Assembly (NCBI RefSeq): GCF_025264685.1
Contig: NZ_CP073721.1
Location: 6,341,501 to 6,405,500, forward strand
DNA length: 64,000 nt
Direction: 5' to 3'
Origin: Dactylosporangium roseum
Lineage (GTDB): Bacteria; Actinomycetota; Actinomycetes; Mycobacteriales; Micromonosporaceae
Of this stretch, positions 24,438-32,478 are shown piece by piece. Under the pieces are notes generated by a model, which was not told the DNA's origin, searched no databases, and was given only the letters and a program-made list of their open reading frames with translations. The translations under genes were made by a program, and so were the position numbers. Positions within the stretch are counted from its first letter, which is position 1. Each line of letters starts with the position of its first letter.

Positions 24438-25773
24438 ATGTTGTCGACGGAGAGCGGCTCGCCCGTTGCGGAGGGCGAGCCGCTGGGAGTGCTGCTGACC
24501 CAGCTTCGCCTGGCGCGGGGCAAGTCACAGTTGCGCCTGGCGGAGCTGCTGTGCGCGGTTTCCGGTGTGCCCACCGTCACGAGGCACGAGATCTCGCGGT
24601 GGGAGCGTGAGGAGCGCGTCCCGAGCCGCACGTGGCTGGGCTGGCTGGCGCTCGTGCTCGACGTGCCCCTCGACGACCTCGAGCGTGCTGCCGCGCTCAC
24701 CCGCCGCCGGCGCGAGGTCGTCCCGCCCCGGCCGGCGCCACCGGCCGGCCCGCGGCCGCCGGCGAGCGCGACCGGCGGACCGCCCGGGGGAAGGTTCGCA
24801 CCGGCCCCCGGACGGTCGGCGGGGCACGCGACCGTGAAGCGGGATCGGCGACGAGCGGATCGCCGAGCTGCGCCGCATGGACGACCTGCTCACCGGGCCG
24901 GAGCTGGCCGCGCTCGTCGGTGCCGGGCTCCGTGCGGCGGTGCGCCGGGTGGCGGGCCGGCCGCGAGGGCACGGTGCGGACGCCGCCGATCTCGCCCGGG
25001 TCGCCGAGCTCGCACAACTGCGCGCCTGGGTCGCCGCCGACACCGGAGCCGGGCCGCGTGCGCCGGTGGTCGCGCCGGCCGTCCGGCACGGGCTGCGGGT
25101 GGCGCTCACCGGCGGGCACCGGCCGCTCGCCGGCCATCTGCTCGGTTGCCTCGCGCAGACCGCCGCCGAGGACGGCTCCGGGCCGGCGGCGCTGCGACTG
25201 GCCCGGGCCGCCCGCCGGACCGCCGCACCGGCCGACGCGGCGACCGGGGCGGTGCTGTGGCTGCGGGAGGCCTATGCGGCGGCGATCTGCGGGGACCGGC
25301 GCGCCTGCGACGCCGCGCTGGCGGCAGCGGAGCGGGCACACATCCGCCGGGAGCCGGAGCTCGACCCGCCGTGGCTCTACTGGCTCGACGACGCGCACCT
25401 GGCCGCCTCGGCCGGGCGGTGCCACGCGGCGCTCGGCCGTCCGCGGCTCGCCCTGCCGCTGCTGTCCACGGCGCTGGCGGCACCGGGTCTGCGGTTCCGC
25501 GCGGCCGGGCTGGTGTCGGTCGCCGCCGCCCGGGCGCACGCCGGCACCGGCGACCTCGACGCGGCATGCGCGGCCGCCGGGGAGGCGCTGCTGGCCTGCG
25601 TCCGCTCCGGATCCGTGCGGGTGCTGCGCGAGTTGCGCCGGGTCGAGCCGGCGCTGAGCCGTGCCCGCGCGTTCCGGGACTATGCCGGGATGTCCGAATC
25701 CGCGCGGTCGTATCTTCCCGGTGCACAGGACGGCCGCCGGGTCGGATCGGCAACCGCGCGCGTTTCGGGCTAG
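24438..25773 (+). pseudogene. XRE-type regulator with C-terminal helical repeat domain, frameshifted
   Basis: The first frame (ATG at 24438) encodes an HTH domain: PLGVLLTQLRLARGKSQLRL, RHEISRWEREERVPSRTWLG. The second part, readable from 24877 in the +1 frame, is a TPR-like all-helical domain beginning ERIAELRRMDDLLTGPELAA. Related actinobacterial proteins carry both parts in one chain. A stop (24835-24837) in the second frame and no ribosome site before 24877 argue against two genes. Dropping one G from the GGG at 24841-24843 would fuse them into one 444-residue protein. Sequencing error, real mutation or programmed shift cannot be separated here. Confidence 0.7.
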
Positions 25774-25783
25774 CGTCGTCGCC

Positions 25784-26848
25784 GTGACGCACGCCTTCCT
25801 CGACCGGGTCGACCTCCGCACGCGCGTGCAGCGTGCCCTCGACGACTTCCTCCGCGGTCGCCGGGCGCGCCTGTCCGAGATCGAGCCGGAAGCGCTCGCG
25901 CCGGTGTCCGACGCCATCGAGGCGCTCGTGCTCGGCGGCGGCAAGCGGCTCCGCCCCGCCTTCGCCTACTGGGGCTACCGCGGCGCGGGCGGCGCGGACG
26001 ACGACGTCGTCGTCGCGGCGGTGGCATCCCTGGAGCTGGTGCAGGCCAGCGCCCTCATCCACGACGACGTGATGGACGGCTCGGAGACCCGCCGCGGCGA
26101 GCCCGCCACCCACCGCAGGTTCGCCAAGTTGCACGCGGAGGCCGGCTGGCGCGGCGAGGCCGACGGCTTCGGCACGGCCTCGGCGATCCTCCTCGGCGAC
26201 CTGTGCCTGGTCTGGTCCGACGAGCTGCTGCACACCAGCGGCGTCGACCCGGTGACGCTCGCGCGGGCCCGGCCGGTCTTCGACGAGATGCGGACCGAGG
26301 TCACGATCGGGCAGTACCTCGACATGCAGACCCAGGCGACCGGCGACACATCGACCGCCCGGGCCGGCCTGGTCGCCCGGTACAAGTCCGCGAAGTACAC
26401 GATCGAGCGTCCCCTGCTCTTCGGCGCTGCCCTCGCCGGCGCGCCGGCCGGGCTGGCGGCGTCGTATTCGGCGTTCGGCCTGCCGCTCGGCGAGGCCTTC
26501 CAGCTCCGCGACGACGTGCTCGGCGTGTTCGGCGACCCGGCGGTCACCGGCAAGCCGGCGGGTGACGACCTGCGCGAGGGCAAGCGGACCTATCTCGTGG
26601 CGGCCGCGATGGAGCACCCCGACGGGCAGGCGCTCGACGAGCGGCTCGGCGACCCCGACCTCGACGCGGACGGGGTGACCCGGCTGCGCGAGATGATCGT
26701 CTCGACCGGCGCGCTGGAGCGCACCGAGGAGCGCATCGCCGCCCTGACCGCGGCAGCGCTCGAGGCGCTGCGCGCCGCCGACGTGACCGCGGAGGCCCGG
26801 GAGGTGCTGGAGGGCCTGGCCCGGGCGGCGACCCAACGCGCCGGCTGA
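25784..26848 (+). CDS. Polyprenyl diphosphate synthase (GGPP synthase, IdsA-like)
   Basis: A 354-residue E-type prenyltransferase that builds geranylgeranyl (or farnesyl) diphosphate. The first Asp-rich motif is in SALIHDDVMDGSETRRG and the second in FQLRDDVLGVFGDPAVTGKP; GGGKRLRPAFAYW and KYTIERPLLFGAAL are also typical. Start: GTG at 25784, in a position that gives the usual N-terminus. Position after metF matches M. tuberculosis idsA2 (Rv2173). It probably supplies precursor for the nearby carotenoid genes; product length is not settled by sequence. Confidence 0.9.
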   Translation: MTHAFLDRVDLRTRVQRALDDFLRGRRARLSEIEPEALAPVSDAIEALVLGGGKRLRPAFAYWGYRGAGGADDDVVVAAVASLELVQASALIHDDVMDGSETRRGEPATHRRFAKLHAEAGWRGEADGFGTASAILLGDLCLVWSDELLHTSGVDPVTLARARPVFDEMRTEVTIGQYLDMQTQATGDTSTARAGLVARYKSAKYTIERPLLFGAALAGAPAGLAASYSAFGLPLGEAFQLRDDVLGVFGDPAVTGKPAGDDLREGKRTYLVAAAMEHPDGQALDERLGDPDLDADGVTRLREMIVSTGALERTEERIAALTAAALEALRAADVTAEAREVLEGLARAATQRAG

Positions 26849-26868
26849 GCCCCGGAGCCGGCCGTGGC

Positions 26869-27189
26869 TCAGTCGCGGGTGGAGTCCGCCGAGCCGGCGG
26901 ACCGGCGCGGCAGCCACGTCCACACCGACAGCGTCGTCAGGATCAGCGCGAATCCGAACACGAGGTCCTCCACCGGCGCGTGGACGAGACGGGTGCCGAG
27001 GATCGCCGCGGGGTCGTACAGCACGACCCCGCGGCCGGTCAGGATCCCGTTCGACAGCAACTGGAACCCGAAGATGATCGGATACGTGCACCAGAACACC
27101 CGGCCCAGCACGAGCCGGGTGCGCAGCACGAAGAGGTCGACCACCACGGCGGCCACCAGGCCGACGACCGCCGCCACCGTGTAGGTCAT
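26869..27189 (-). CDS. Lycopene cyclase domain protein, second half (CrtYd-like)
   Basis: A 106-residue membrane protein with three hydrophobic helices, resembling the C-terminal half of heterodimeric lycopene cyclases (CrtYc/CrtYd or CrtYe/CrtYf). Visible block: YPIIFGFQLLSNGILTGRGV and APVEDLVFGFALILTTLSVW, which carries the family PxEE/ED-type acidic pair. ATG overlaps the stop of the first half by 4 bases. The two subunits would act together to cyclise the ends of lycopene; ring type is unknown. Confidence 0.82.
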   Translation of the reverse strand: MTYTVAAVVGLVAAVVVDLFVLRTRLVLGRVFWCTYPIIFGFQLLSNGILTGRGVVLYDPAAILGTRLVHAPVEDLVFGFALILTTLSVWTWLPRRSAGSADSTRD

Positions 27190-27506
27190 CGGCGCGACCA
27201 GCGCCGCAGCGTCTGCCGCGTCGCCTCGAACCCGAGGATCGCGCAGAGCGGCACCACGAGGAAGAACAGCACCTCTTCCAGGGGCAGCCCGCCGGGGAGC
27301 ACGACACCGACCGTCTGCCGCGGGTCGAACGTCCAGTGACCCGCCCGGACGGCGAGCAGGTCCCAGACGACGAACACCGCGGCGATCGGCGCGATGGTGA
27401 GCACCAGGCGGCGGACCTGTCGCAGGACACCGACCTTGAGCAGCGGTTCCAGCCAGAGTGCGCCGGCGAGGCAGCCGGCCAGGACCAGCAGGTACGTCGC
27501 GCGCAC
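27186..27506 (-). CDS. Lycopene cyclase domain protein, first half (CrtYc-like)
   Basis: A 106-residue, three-helix membrane protein with the hallmark GLPLEEVLFFLVVPLCAI (PxEE) of bacterial and fungal lycopene cyclase domains and the preceding VVWDLLAVRAGHWTFDPRQT. GTG at 27506 lies 2 bases after the stop of the Rv2175c-like gene, so the three genes 27856-26869 form one operon. It should pair with the CrtYd-like subunit. Confidence 0.83.
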   Translation of the reverse strand: MRATYLLVLAGCLAGALWLEPLLKVGVLRQVRRLVLTIAPIAAVFVVWDLLAVRAGHWTFDPRQTVGVVLPGGLPLEEVLFFLVVPLCAILGFEATRQTLRRWSRR

Positions 27507-27508
27507 CG

Positions 27509-27856
27509 TCAGAAGCCCAGCGCCTGCGCCCGGCGCTTGACCTCGGTCGCGCGGTTGCCGCACAGCGCCTCCGCCGGGGTGCCGGGCAGAGACTCGTCCG
27601 GGGTGTAGAGCCACCGCAGCGCCTCAGCCTCGTTGTACCCGGCGTCGGACAACAACGTGAGCACGCCGGGGAGGTGCTTCAGCACACCGGCCTCGGTGAC
27701 GAAGTCGGCCGGGACGCGCAACACGCCCCCTTCCCGGACGGCGATCAGCGAGCGCTCGCGGACGAGTTGATGGACCCGGTTGACCGGGATGCCGAGTCGC
27801 TCGGCGACTTCGGGCATGGTCAGCCACTCGATGGGTCCCGCAGGTTGTTCGGTCAC
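27509..27856 (-). CDS. Rv2175c-like winged-helix DNA-binding protein
   Basis: A 115-residue protein with an excisionase-like winged helix: IEWLTMPEVAERLGIPVNRV then HQLVRERSLIAVREGGVLRV, and a C-terminal helical domain ending GNRATEVKRRAQALGF. It resembles M. tuberculosis Rv2175c, a DNA-binding substrate of kinase PknL (established). A PknL-like kinase gene lies nearby at 28572 on the other strand, as in mycobacteria. The GTG start at 27856 has a GAAGAG immediately before it, so the true start could differ by a few codons. Downstream it is followed by the cyclase halves. Confidence 0.8.
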   Translation of the reverse strand: MTEQPAGPIEWLTMPEVAERLGIPVNRVHQLVRERSLIAVREGGVLRVPADFVTEAGVLKHLPGVLTLLSDAGYNEAEALRWLYTPDESLPGTPAEALCGNRATEVKRRAQALGF

Positions 27857-27928
27857 CTCTTCACAGTGCCATGTCCCAGGGCACGGCACGACGACGAGGC
27901 GCCGACACACGACAGAAGGGAGCGGCAA

Positions 27929-28537
27929 GTGGGGCTCTGGCTGAAGGTCCACCGTGAGGTCGCCGGCGCTTGGCGTTCCGCGTGCTACGACCTCGACCGG
28001 CACGTCAACCGGCGCCGCACGCACCGGCTGACCAGGGCGGAGACGGCCGAGTTCGGCCCCTGGCACCACCGGGGCCTGCACCGGCCGCCCCGGCGCGTCG
28101 CCGCCGTCACCGGCGTGGCGCTGCTGGTCGCCGGGGGCGCGGCGGGGACGTATCTCGCGGTCGTCGGCAGTCTCTCCGCCCTGACCGCGCGGCCGGCGGA
28201 GCCACCGCTCGCCGCGCCCGCGGCGCCGGCCGCGGCGACGACGGCGCCGCTCACCGGCCCGGCACCGCGGTTGACGCAGCCGCGCCCGCAGGTGCGGCGG
28301 TCGACACCCCCGCAGGTGATCGCCCTGCCGCCCGTCCAGGCGCCACCGGTCGTACCGACGACCAACGAACCCGAAAGCACACCGACGCCGTCGGAGAGCC
28401 CGAGTGCCAGCGATTCCGCCAGCCCGTCACCCTCAGCAACCGTACCGTCGACGAGCAGCTCAGCCTCAAACCCCCCGAAAGCCGGACGATACGGTGACGA
28501 GAACGCCGCGACGGGGCAAACCAGCGTCGGGCGATGA
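27929..28537 (+). CDS. Single-pass membrane protein with Ser/Pro/Thr-rich tail
   Basis: No specific function recognised. The 202-residue product has a basic cytoplasmic N-terminus of about 55 residues, one membrane helix at about residues 57-80 (VAAVTGVALLVAGGAAGTYL) and a long external tail rich in Pro, Ala, Thr and Ser that looks disordered and might be glycosylated. GTG at 27929 follows AGAAGGGAG. It sits between the Rv2175c-like gene (divergent) and the PASTA kinase gene, 34 bases upstream of the latter, so a link to kinase signalling at the envelope is possible. Confidence 0.65.
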   Translation: MGLWLKVHREVAGAWRSACYDLDRHVNRRRTHRLTRAETAEFGPWHHRGLHRPPRRVAAVTGVALLVAGGAAGTYLAVVGSLSALTARPAEPPLAAPAAPAAATTAPLTGPAPRLTQPRPQVRRSTPPQVIALPPVQAPPVVPTTNEPESTPTPSESPSASDSASPSPSATVPSTSSSASNPPKAGRYGDENAATGQTSVGR

Positions 28538-28571
28538 GGTTTCGGCTTCACCAGCCGTACACTCGCAGCCA

Positions 28572-30530
28572 ATGGATACCACGGTCGCCGATCCACTGCT
28601 CGGTGCGCTTGTCGACGGGCGCTACCGCGTTCGCGCACGTGTCGCCAAGGGCGGCATGGCGACGGTCTACACCGCGCTCGACGAGCGGCTCGAGCGCACG
28701 GTCGCGTTGAAGATCATTCATCCGGCGCACTCGCGGGATCCGCAGTTCGTCGAGCGATTCACCGACGAGGCGAAGACGATCGCACGGCTCACCCACCCCA
28801 ACGTGGTCGCCGTCTACGACCAGGGCACCTACCAGGGCCTGCCCTATCTGGTGATGGAGTATGTCCGCGGCCGCACGCTGCGCGAGGTGCTCGCCGAGCG
28901 CCGCCGCCTACAGCCGCAGGAAGCGCTCGCGGTCATGGAGCAGATGCTCGCCGCGATCGCCGCCGCGCACCGCGCCGGCCTCGTGCACCGCGACGTCAAG
29001 CCGGAAAACGTGCTGGTCGCCGAGCCGCCCGGCGGCACGCACGACCTGGTCGACGGTGTGGTCAAGGTCGCCGACTTCGGGCTCGCCCGCGCCGTCGAGG
29101 CGAGCGCCGACGAGACCGGCTCGCACCTGATGGCCACCGTCGCCTACGTGGCGCCCGAGCTGGTCACCGACGGCCACGCCGACCCGCGCACCGACGTCTA
29201 CTCGGCCGGCATCGTGCTGTTCGAGATGCTGACCGGCCGGGTGCCCTACGAGGCCGATCGCCCGGTCGAGGTGGCATGGCAGCACGTCGACCGTGACGTG
29301 CCGTTCCCGTCGCGCTACGTGCCGGGCCTGCCGCCCGCGATCGACGACCTGGTGACCCGCGCGACCCGTCGTGACCCGGGCGCCCGGCCGACCGACGCCG
29401 GCGCGCTGCTCGCCGAGGTCCAGTCGACCCGCGACGACATCGGCGTCGACCTGACCGGCCGGTCCCGGCCGGTGGCGCAGCCGACGGTCATCGTGCCACG
29501 GGTCGAGTCGGTGCCGCAGACCTACCAGTCGCAGCCCCAGCGACCGTCGTGGGCGCGGCTGCCCGGCTCGGCCCCGTCGCCCGCCCGGCGCCGGCACACC
29601 TCCCCGGTCACCGCCGGTCCCGGCGGCCGTCTGGGTGGGCTGCTCGCCCAGGTCAACGCCAGCCCGCGCACCCGCCTGACGGTGATCGCGGCGATGCTGA
29701 CGCTCGGCCTGCTGGTCGCGATCGGCGGTTACTGGTTCGGCGTCGGGCGCTACTCAGCCGCTCCGGACCTCACGCAGTACAACCGCGAACAAGCGATCCA
29801 GCAGGCGCAGAACAGCGGCTTCAAGGTCAAGTTCGCCGAGGCGAAGTTCGACGCGCGGATCCCGAGGGACAAGGTGCTGTCCCAGGTTCCGAGCCCCGGC
29901 GACCGCATCCTGGACGGCGGCACGATCACGATCACGCTGTCACTCGGACCCGAGATCTACAAGGTGCCGGACATCGCCGGCAAGGAGTATGACCTGGCGG
30001 TCGCCGACATCCAGGCGATGAAACTCGTCGCCAACCGCGCCGAGAGGTTCGACGACGCGATGCCGGCCGGCTACGTCGTCGCCACCGACCCGCAGATCGG
30101 CACGCAGGTCAAGCCCGGCCAGACGGTCACGCTGTTCGTCAGCAAGGGGCCCAACCCGGTCAAGGTGCCGCTCGTCATCGGCAAGCAGCTCGATCAGGCC
30201 AAGCAGGACCTCGCCAAGGTGAAGATCACGGTCAACAAGGTCGAAGAGGTCGACAGCGACAAACCGAAGAACGAAGTCGTCTCGCAGAGCATCGGCGACG
30301 GCAACAGCGTCACCGACGGCATGGTCATCGACCTCCAGGTCTCCAAGGGCCCGGCACTCGTGACCGTGCCCGAGGTGCGCAACATGGAGCTCGACGAGGC
30401 CCGCAAGACGCTGCAGGGCATGGGCTTCAACGTCGAGGCACAGGGCTTCGGCACCGTCCGGCAGCAGGACCCGCAGCCCGGCACGCAGGTCCCGCCCGGC
30501 ACGACGATCCGCCTGTTCGCGTTCTTCTGA
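28572..30530 (+). CDS. Serine/threonine protein kinase with PASTA repeats (PknL/PknB type)
   Basis: A 652-residue receptor kinase. The kinase domain (about 17-280) has the P-loop AKGGMATVY, catalytic Lys47, HRD at 139-141 and DFG at 168-170. A linker leads to a membrane helix at about 369-389 and four external PASTA repeats to the C-terminus (blocks such as QVPSPGDRILDGGTITITLS). PASTA domains bind muropeptides or lipid II (family knowledge), so it probably senses cell-wall state. Gene position next to the Rv2175c-like gene suggests a PknL orthologue, although mycobacterial PknL lacks PASTA repeats. The next gene starts on its last base. Confidence 0.93.
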   Translation: MDTTVADPLLGALVDGRYRVRARVAKGGMATVYTALDERLERTVALKIIHPAHSRDPQFVERFTDEAKTIARLTHPNVVAVYDQGTYQGLPYLVMEYVRGRTLREVLAERRRLQPQEALAVMEQMLAAIAAAHRAGLVHRDVKPENVLVAEPPGGTHDLVDGVVKVADFGLARAVEASADETGSHLMATVAYVAPELVTDGHADPRTDVYSAGIVLFEMLTGRVPYEADRPVEVAWQHVDRDVPFPSRYVPGLPPAIDDLVTRATRRDPGARPTDAGALLAEVQSTRDDIGVDLTGRSRPVAQPTVIVPRVESVPQTYQSQPQRPSWARLPGSAPSPARRRHTSPVTAGPGGRLGGLLAQVNASPRTRLTVIAAMLTLGLLVAIGGYWFGVGRYSAAPDLTQYNREQAIQQAQNSGFKVKFAEAKFDARIPRDKVLSQVPSPGDRILDGGTITITLSLGPEIYKVPDIAGKEYDLAVADIQAMKLVANRAERFDDAMPAGYVVATDPQIGTQVKPGQTVTLFVSKGPNPVKVPLVIGKQLDQAKQDLAKVKITVNKVEEVDSDKPKNEVVSQSIGDGNSVTDGMVIDLQVSKGPALVTVPEVRNMELDEARKTLQGMGFNVEAQGFGTVRQQDPQPGTQVPPGTTIRLFAFF

Positions 30531-31414
30531 TGACCGTGACCACCGATCCTCCGACGACGGTCACGACCCCGGTCGGCGGGCACGCGCCCGCCGCCGGCGG
30601 TCTGGCCAAGGCCGCGCTCCGCTACGTCGAGCAGACCGGCGCCACGGCCGTGCAGGTCTACGTCTCCAACCCGCGCGGCTGGACCCTCACGCCCGGTGAC
30701 CCGGAGCAGGACGACGCGTTCGTGGCCGGCTGCGCCGAGCGCGGGGTGGCCGCCTACGTCCACGCCGCGCTCCTGGTCAACCTGGGCTCGCCGACCGAGG
30801 CGACCGTCGAGCGCTCGGTGGCGACGCTGGAGCACGCCCTTCGGCGCGGCAAGGCGATCGGCGCCCGGGGCGTCGTCTTCCACGCCGGTTCCGCCGTCGC
30901 CGCGGCACATGCCGAAAAGGCCCTGGAGGTCGTACGAGCCGTGCTCTCCCCCTTGCTGGACCGCGCCGAACGGGAGGGCTGGCCCCCGCTGCTGGTGGAG
31001 CCGAGTGCCGGCGGCGGCCGCTCGCTGGCGTCCCGGGTCGAGCACCTGGCGGACTACCTGGCGGCGGTCGACCACCACCCGCACCTGGGTGTCTGCTTCG
31101 ACACCTGCCACGCCTGGGCGGCCGGTCACGACCTGGCCGAGCCGGGCGGCATGACGACGACGCTGGACACGCTGGTGGAGGCGGTGGGTCAGGACCGGCT
31201 GCGCCTGATCCACGCCAACGACTCGAAGGACGCGTGCGGCTCGACCCGCGACCGCCACGAGTCCCTCGGCAAGGGCATGATCGGCGCGGCCGCGTTCGCC
31301 GAGCTCCTGACGCACCCCGCGAGCGCCGGCATCCCGGTCGTCGTCGAGACCCCCAGCGGCGCCGAGGCCGTCGACCACGCGAGCGACATCGCCCTGCTCC
31401 GCGCGTCGCTCTGA
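30530..31414 (+). CDS. nfo: Deoxyribonuclease IV (endonuclease IV, Nfo)
   Basis: A 294-residue AP endonuclease for base-excision repair with a tri-zinc TIM barrel. Zinc ligands are visible in YVHAALLVNLGS, VVFHAGSA, LLVEPSAGGGRS, VCFDTCHAWAAG, LIHANDSKDACGSTRDRHES and PVVVETPS. The ATG shares one base with the kinase stop (TGATG). The N-terminal 15 residues are Thr-rich and unlike the usual opening; a later start is possible. Convergent with the threonine aldolase gene 35 bases downstream. Confidence 0.92.
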   Translation: MTVTTDPPTTVTTPVGGHAPAAGGLAKAALRYVEQTGATAVQVYVSNPRGWTLTPGDPEQDDAFVAGCAERGVAAYVHAALLVNLGSPTEATVERSVATLEHALRRGKAIGARGVVFHAGSAVAAAHAEKALEVVRAVLSPLLDRAEREGWPPLLVEPSAGGGRSLASRVEHLADYLAAVDHHPHLGVCFDTCHAWAAGHDLAEPGGMTTTLDTLVEAVGQDRLRLIHANDSKDACGSTRDRHESLGKGMIGAAAFAELLTHPASAGIPVVVETPSGAEAVDHASDIALLRASL

Positions 31415-31449
31415 CCTTCGGCGGTGCGTGTGGTCCGCGCTCTTCGGTC

Positions 31450-32478
31450 TCAGAGCAGGCCGGGCAGGATCTTCGCCGCGCGGGCCACGCCCTCGTCGGT
31501 GAGGTCCAGGTGGGTCACCAGGCGGACCAGCCGCGGGCCGAGCACCGACACCAGGATGCCGTGCTCCCGGGCCGCCGCCGCGAACCGGGTGCCGTCCAGC
31601 CGGGCCTTCGTCAGGTCCAGCGGCAGGATGTTCGTCCGGATCCGCTCCGGGTCGACCACGCCGGTCGGGGCCATGGCCTCGGCCAGCAGCCGGGCCCGGG
31701 CGTGGTCCTCGGCGAGCCGGTCGATGTTGTTGCGCAGCGCGTAGAGGCCGGCCGCCGCCAGGATGCCGGCCTGCCGCATGCCGCCGCCCATCCGCTTGCG
31801 CAGCCTCCGGGCGGTCGCGATCGCCGCCGCGGAGCCGACGACCAGCGAGCCGACCGGCGCGCCCAGGCCCTTCGACAGGCAGACCGAGAGCGTGTCGAAC
31901 AGCGCACCGTACTCCGCCAGCGGCACCCCGTCGGCCACGTGCGCGTGCCAGATGCGGGCGCCGTCGCAGTGCAGACGCACGCCGTGGCGATCGGTGAGCG
32001 AACGCAGGTCCTGGAGCGTCGACAGCGGGATCACCCCGCCGCCGCCGCGGTTGTGGGTCTGCTCCACGGCGACCGCCCGGGTCGGCACCGCCACGAAGCC
32101 CTCCGGGCGGATCATCGACTCGACCACGGCCACGTCGACGGCGGCGCCGACGGCGGGCCAGGTGCGGGTCGAGATGCCGCCGAGCGCGGCCGCCGCGCCG
32201 ATCTCGTCGCTGACGACGTGCGCGGCGGCGTCGCAGAGCAGCTCGTCACCGCGCGGGACGGCGAGCTGGAGCGCCAACTGGTTGGCCATCGTGCCGCTGG
32301 GCGTGAACAGGGCGGCCTCGTGGCCGAACATGGCCGCGACCGTCGCCTGTAGCTCGTGCAGGGTCGGGTCCTCGTCGAAGACGTCGTCCCCGACCTCCGC
32401 CGTGGCCATCGCCTCCCGCATACCCGGCGAGGGCTTGGTCAGGGTGTCGGACCGGAAGTCGACGACCCGATCAGCCAC
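31450..32478 (-). CDS. Low-specificity L-threonine aldolase
   Basis: A 342-residue PLP enzyme (fold type I) that cleaves threonine or allo-threonine to glycine and acetaldehyde. Marks are VVDFRSDTLTKPSPGMREAM, VFDEDPTLHELQATVA, FTPSGTMANQLAL, LHCDGARIWHAHVADG and the PLP-lysine block DTLSVCLSKGLGAPVGSL. GTG at 32478 overlaps the DAHP synthase stop by 8 bases, so it is co-transcribed with aroG. No functional link to aromatic synthesis is obvious. Confidence 0.92.
   Translation of the reverse strand: MADRVVDFRSDTLTKPSPGMREAMATAEVGDDVFDEDPTLHELQATVAAMFGHEAALFTPSGTMANQLALQLAVPRGDELLCDAAAHVVSDEIGAAAALGGISTRTWPAVGAAVDVAVVESMIRPEGFVAVPTRAVAVEQTHNRGGGGVIPLSTLQDLRSLTDRHGVRLHCDGARIWHAHVADGVPLAEYGALFDTLSVCLSKGLGAPVGSLVVGSAAAIATARRLRKRMGGGMRQAGILAAAGLYALRNNIDRLAEDHARARLLAEAMAPTGVVDPERIRTNILPLDLTKARLDGTRFAAAAREHGILVSVLGPRLVRLVTHLDLTDEGVARAAKILPGLL

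Noticed and set aside
24877..25773. Independent gene for the TPR-like half of the regulator
   Set aside because: No ribosome site before the ATG, the conserved block begins upstream of that ATG, and a one-base change fuses it to the HTH half. Kept as one frameshifted gene.
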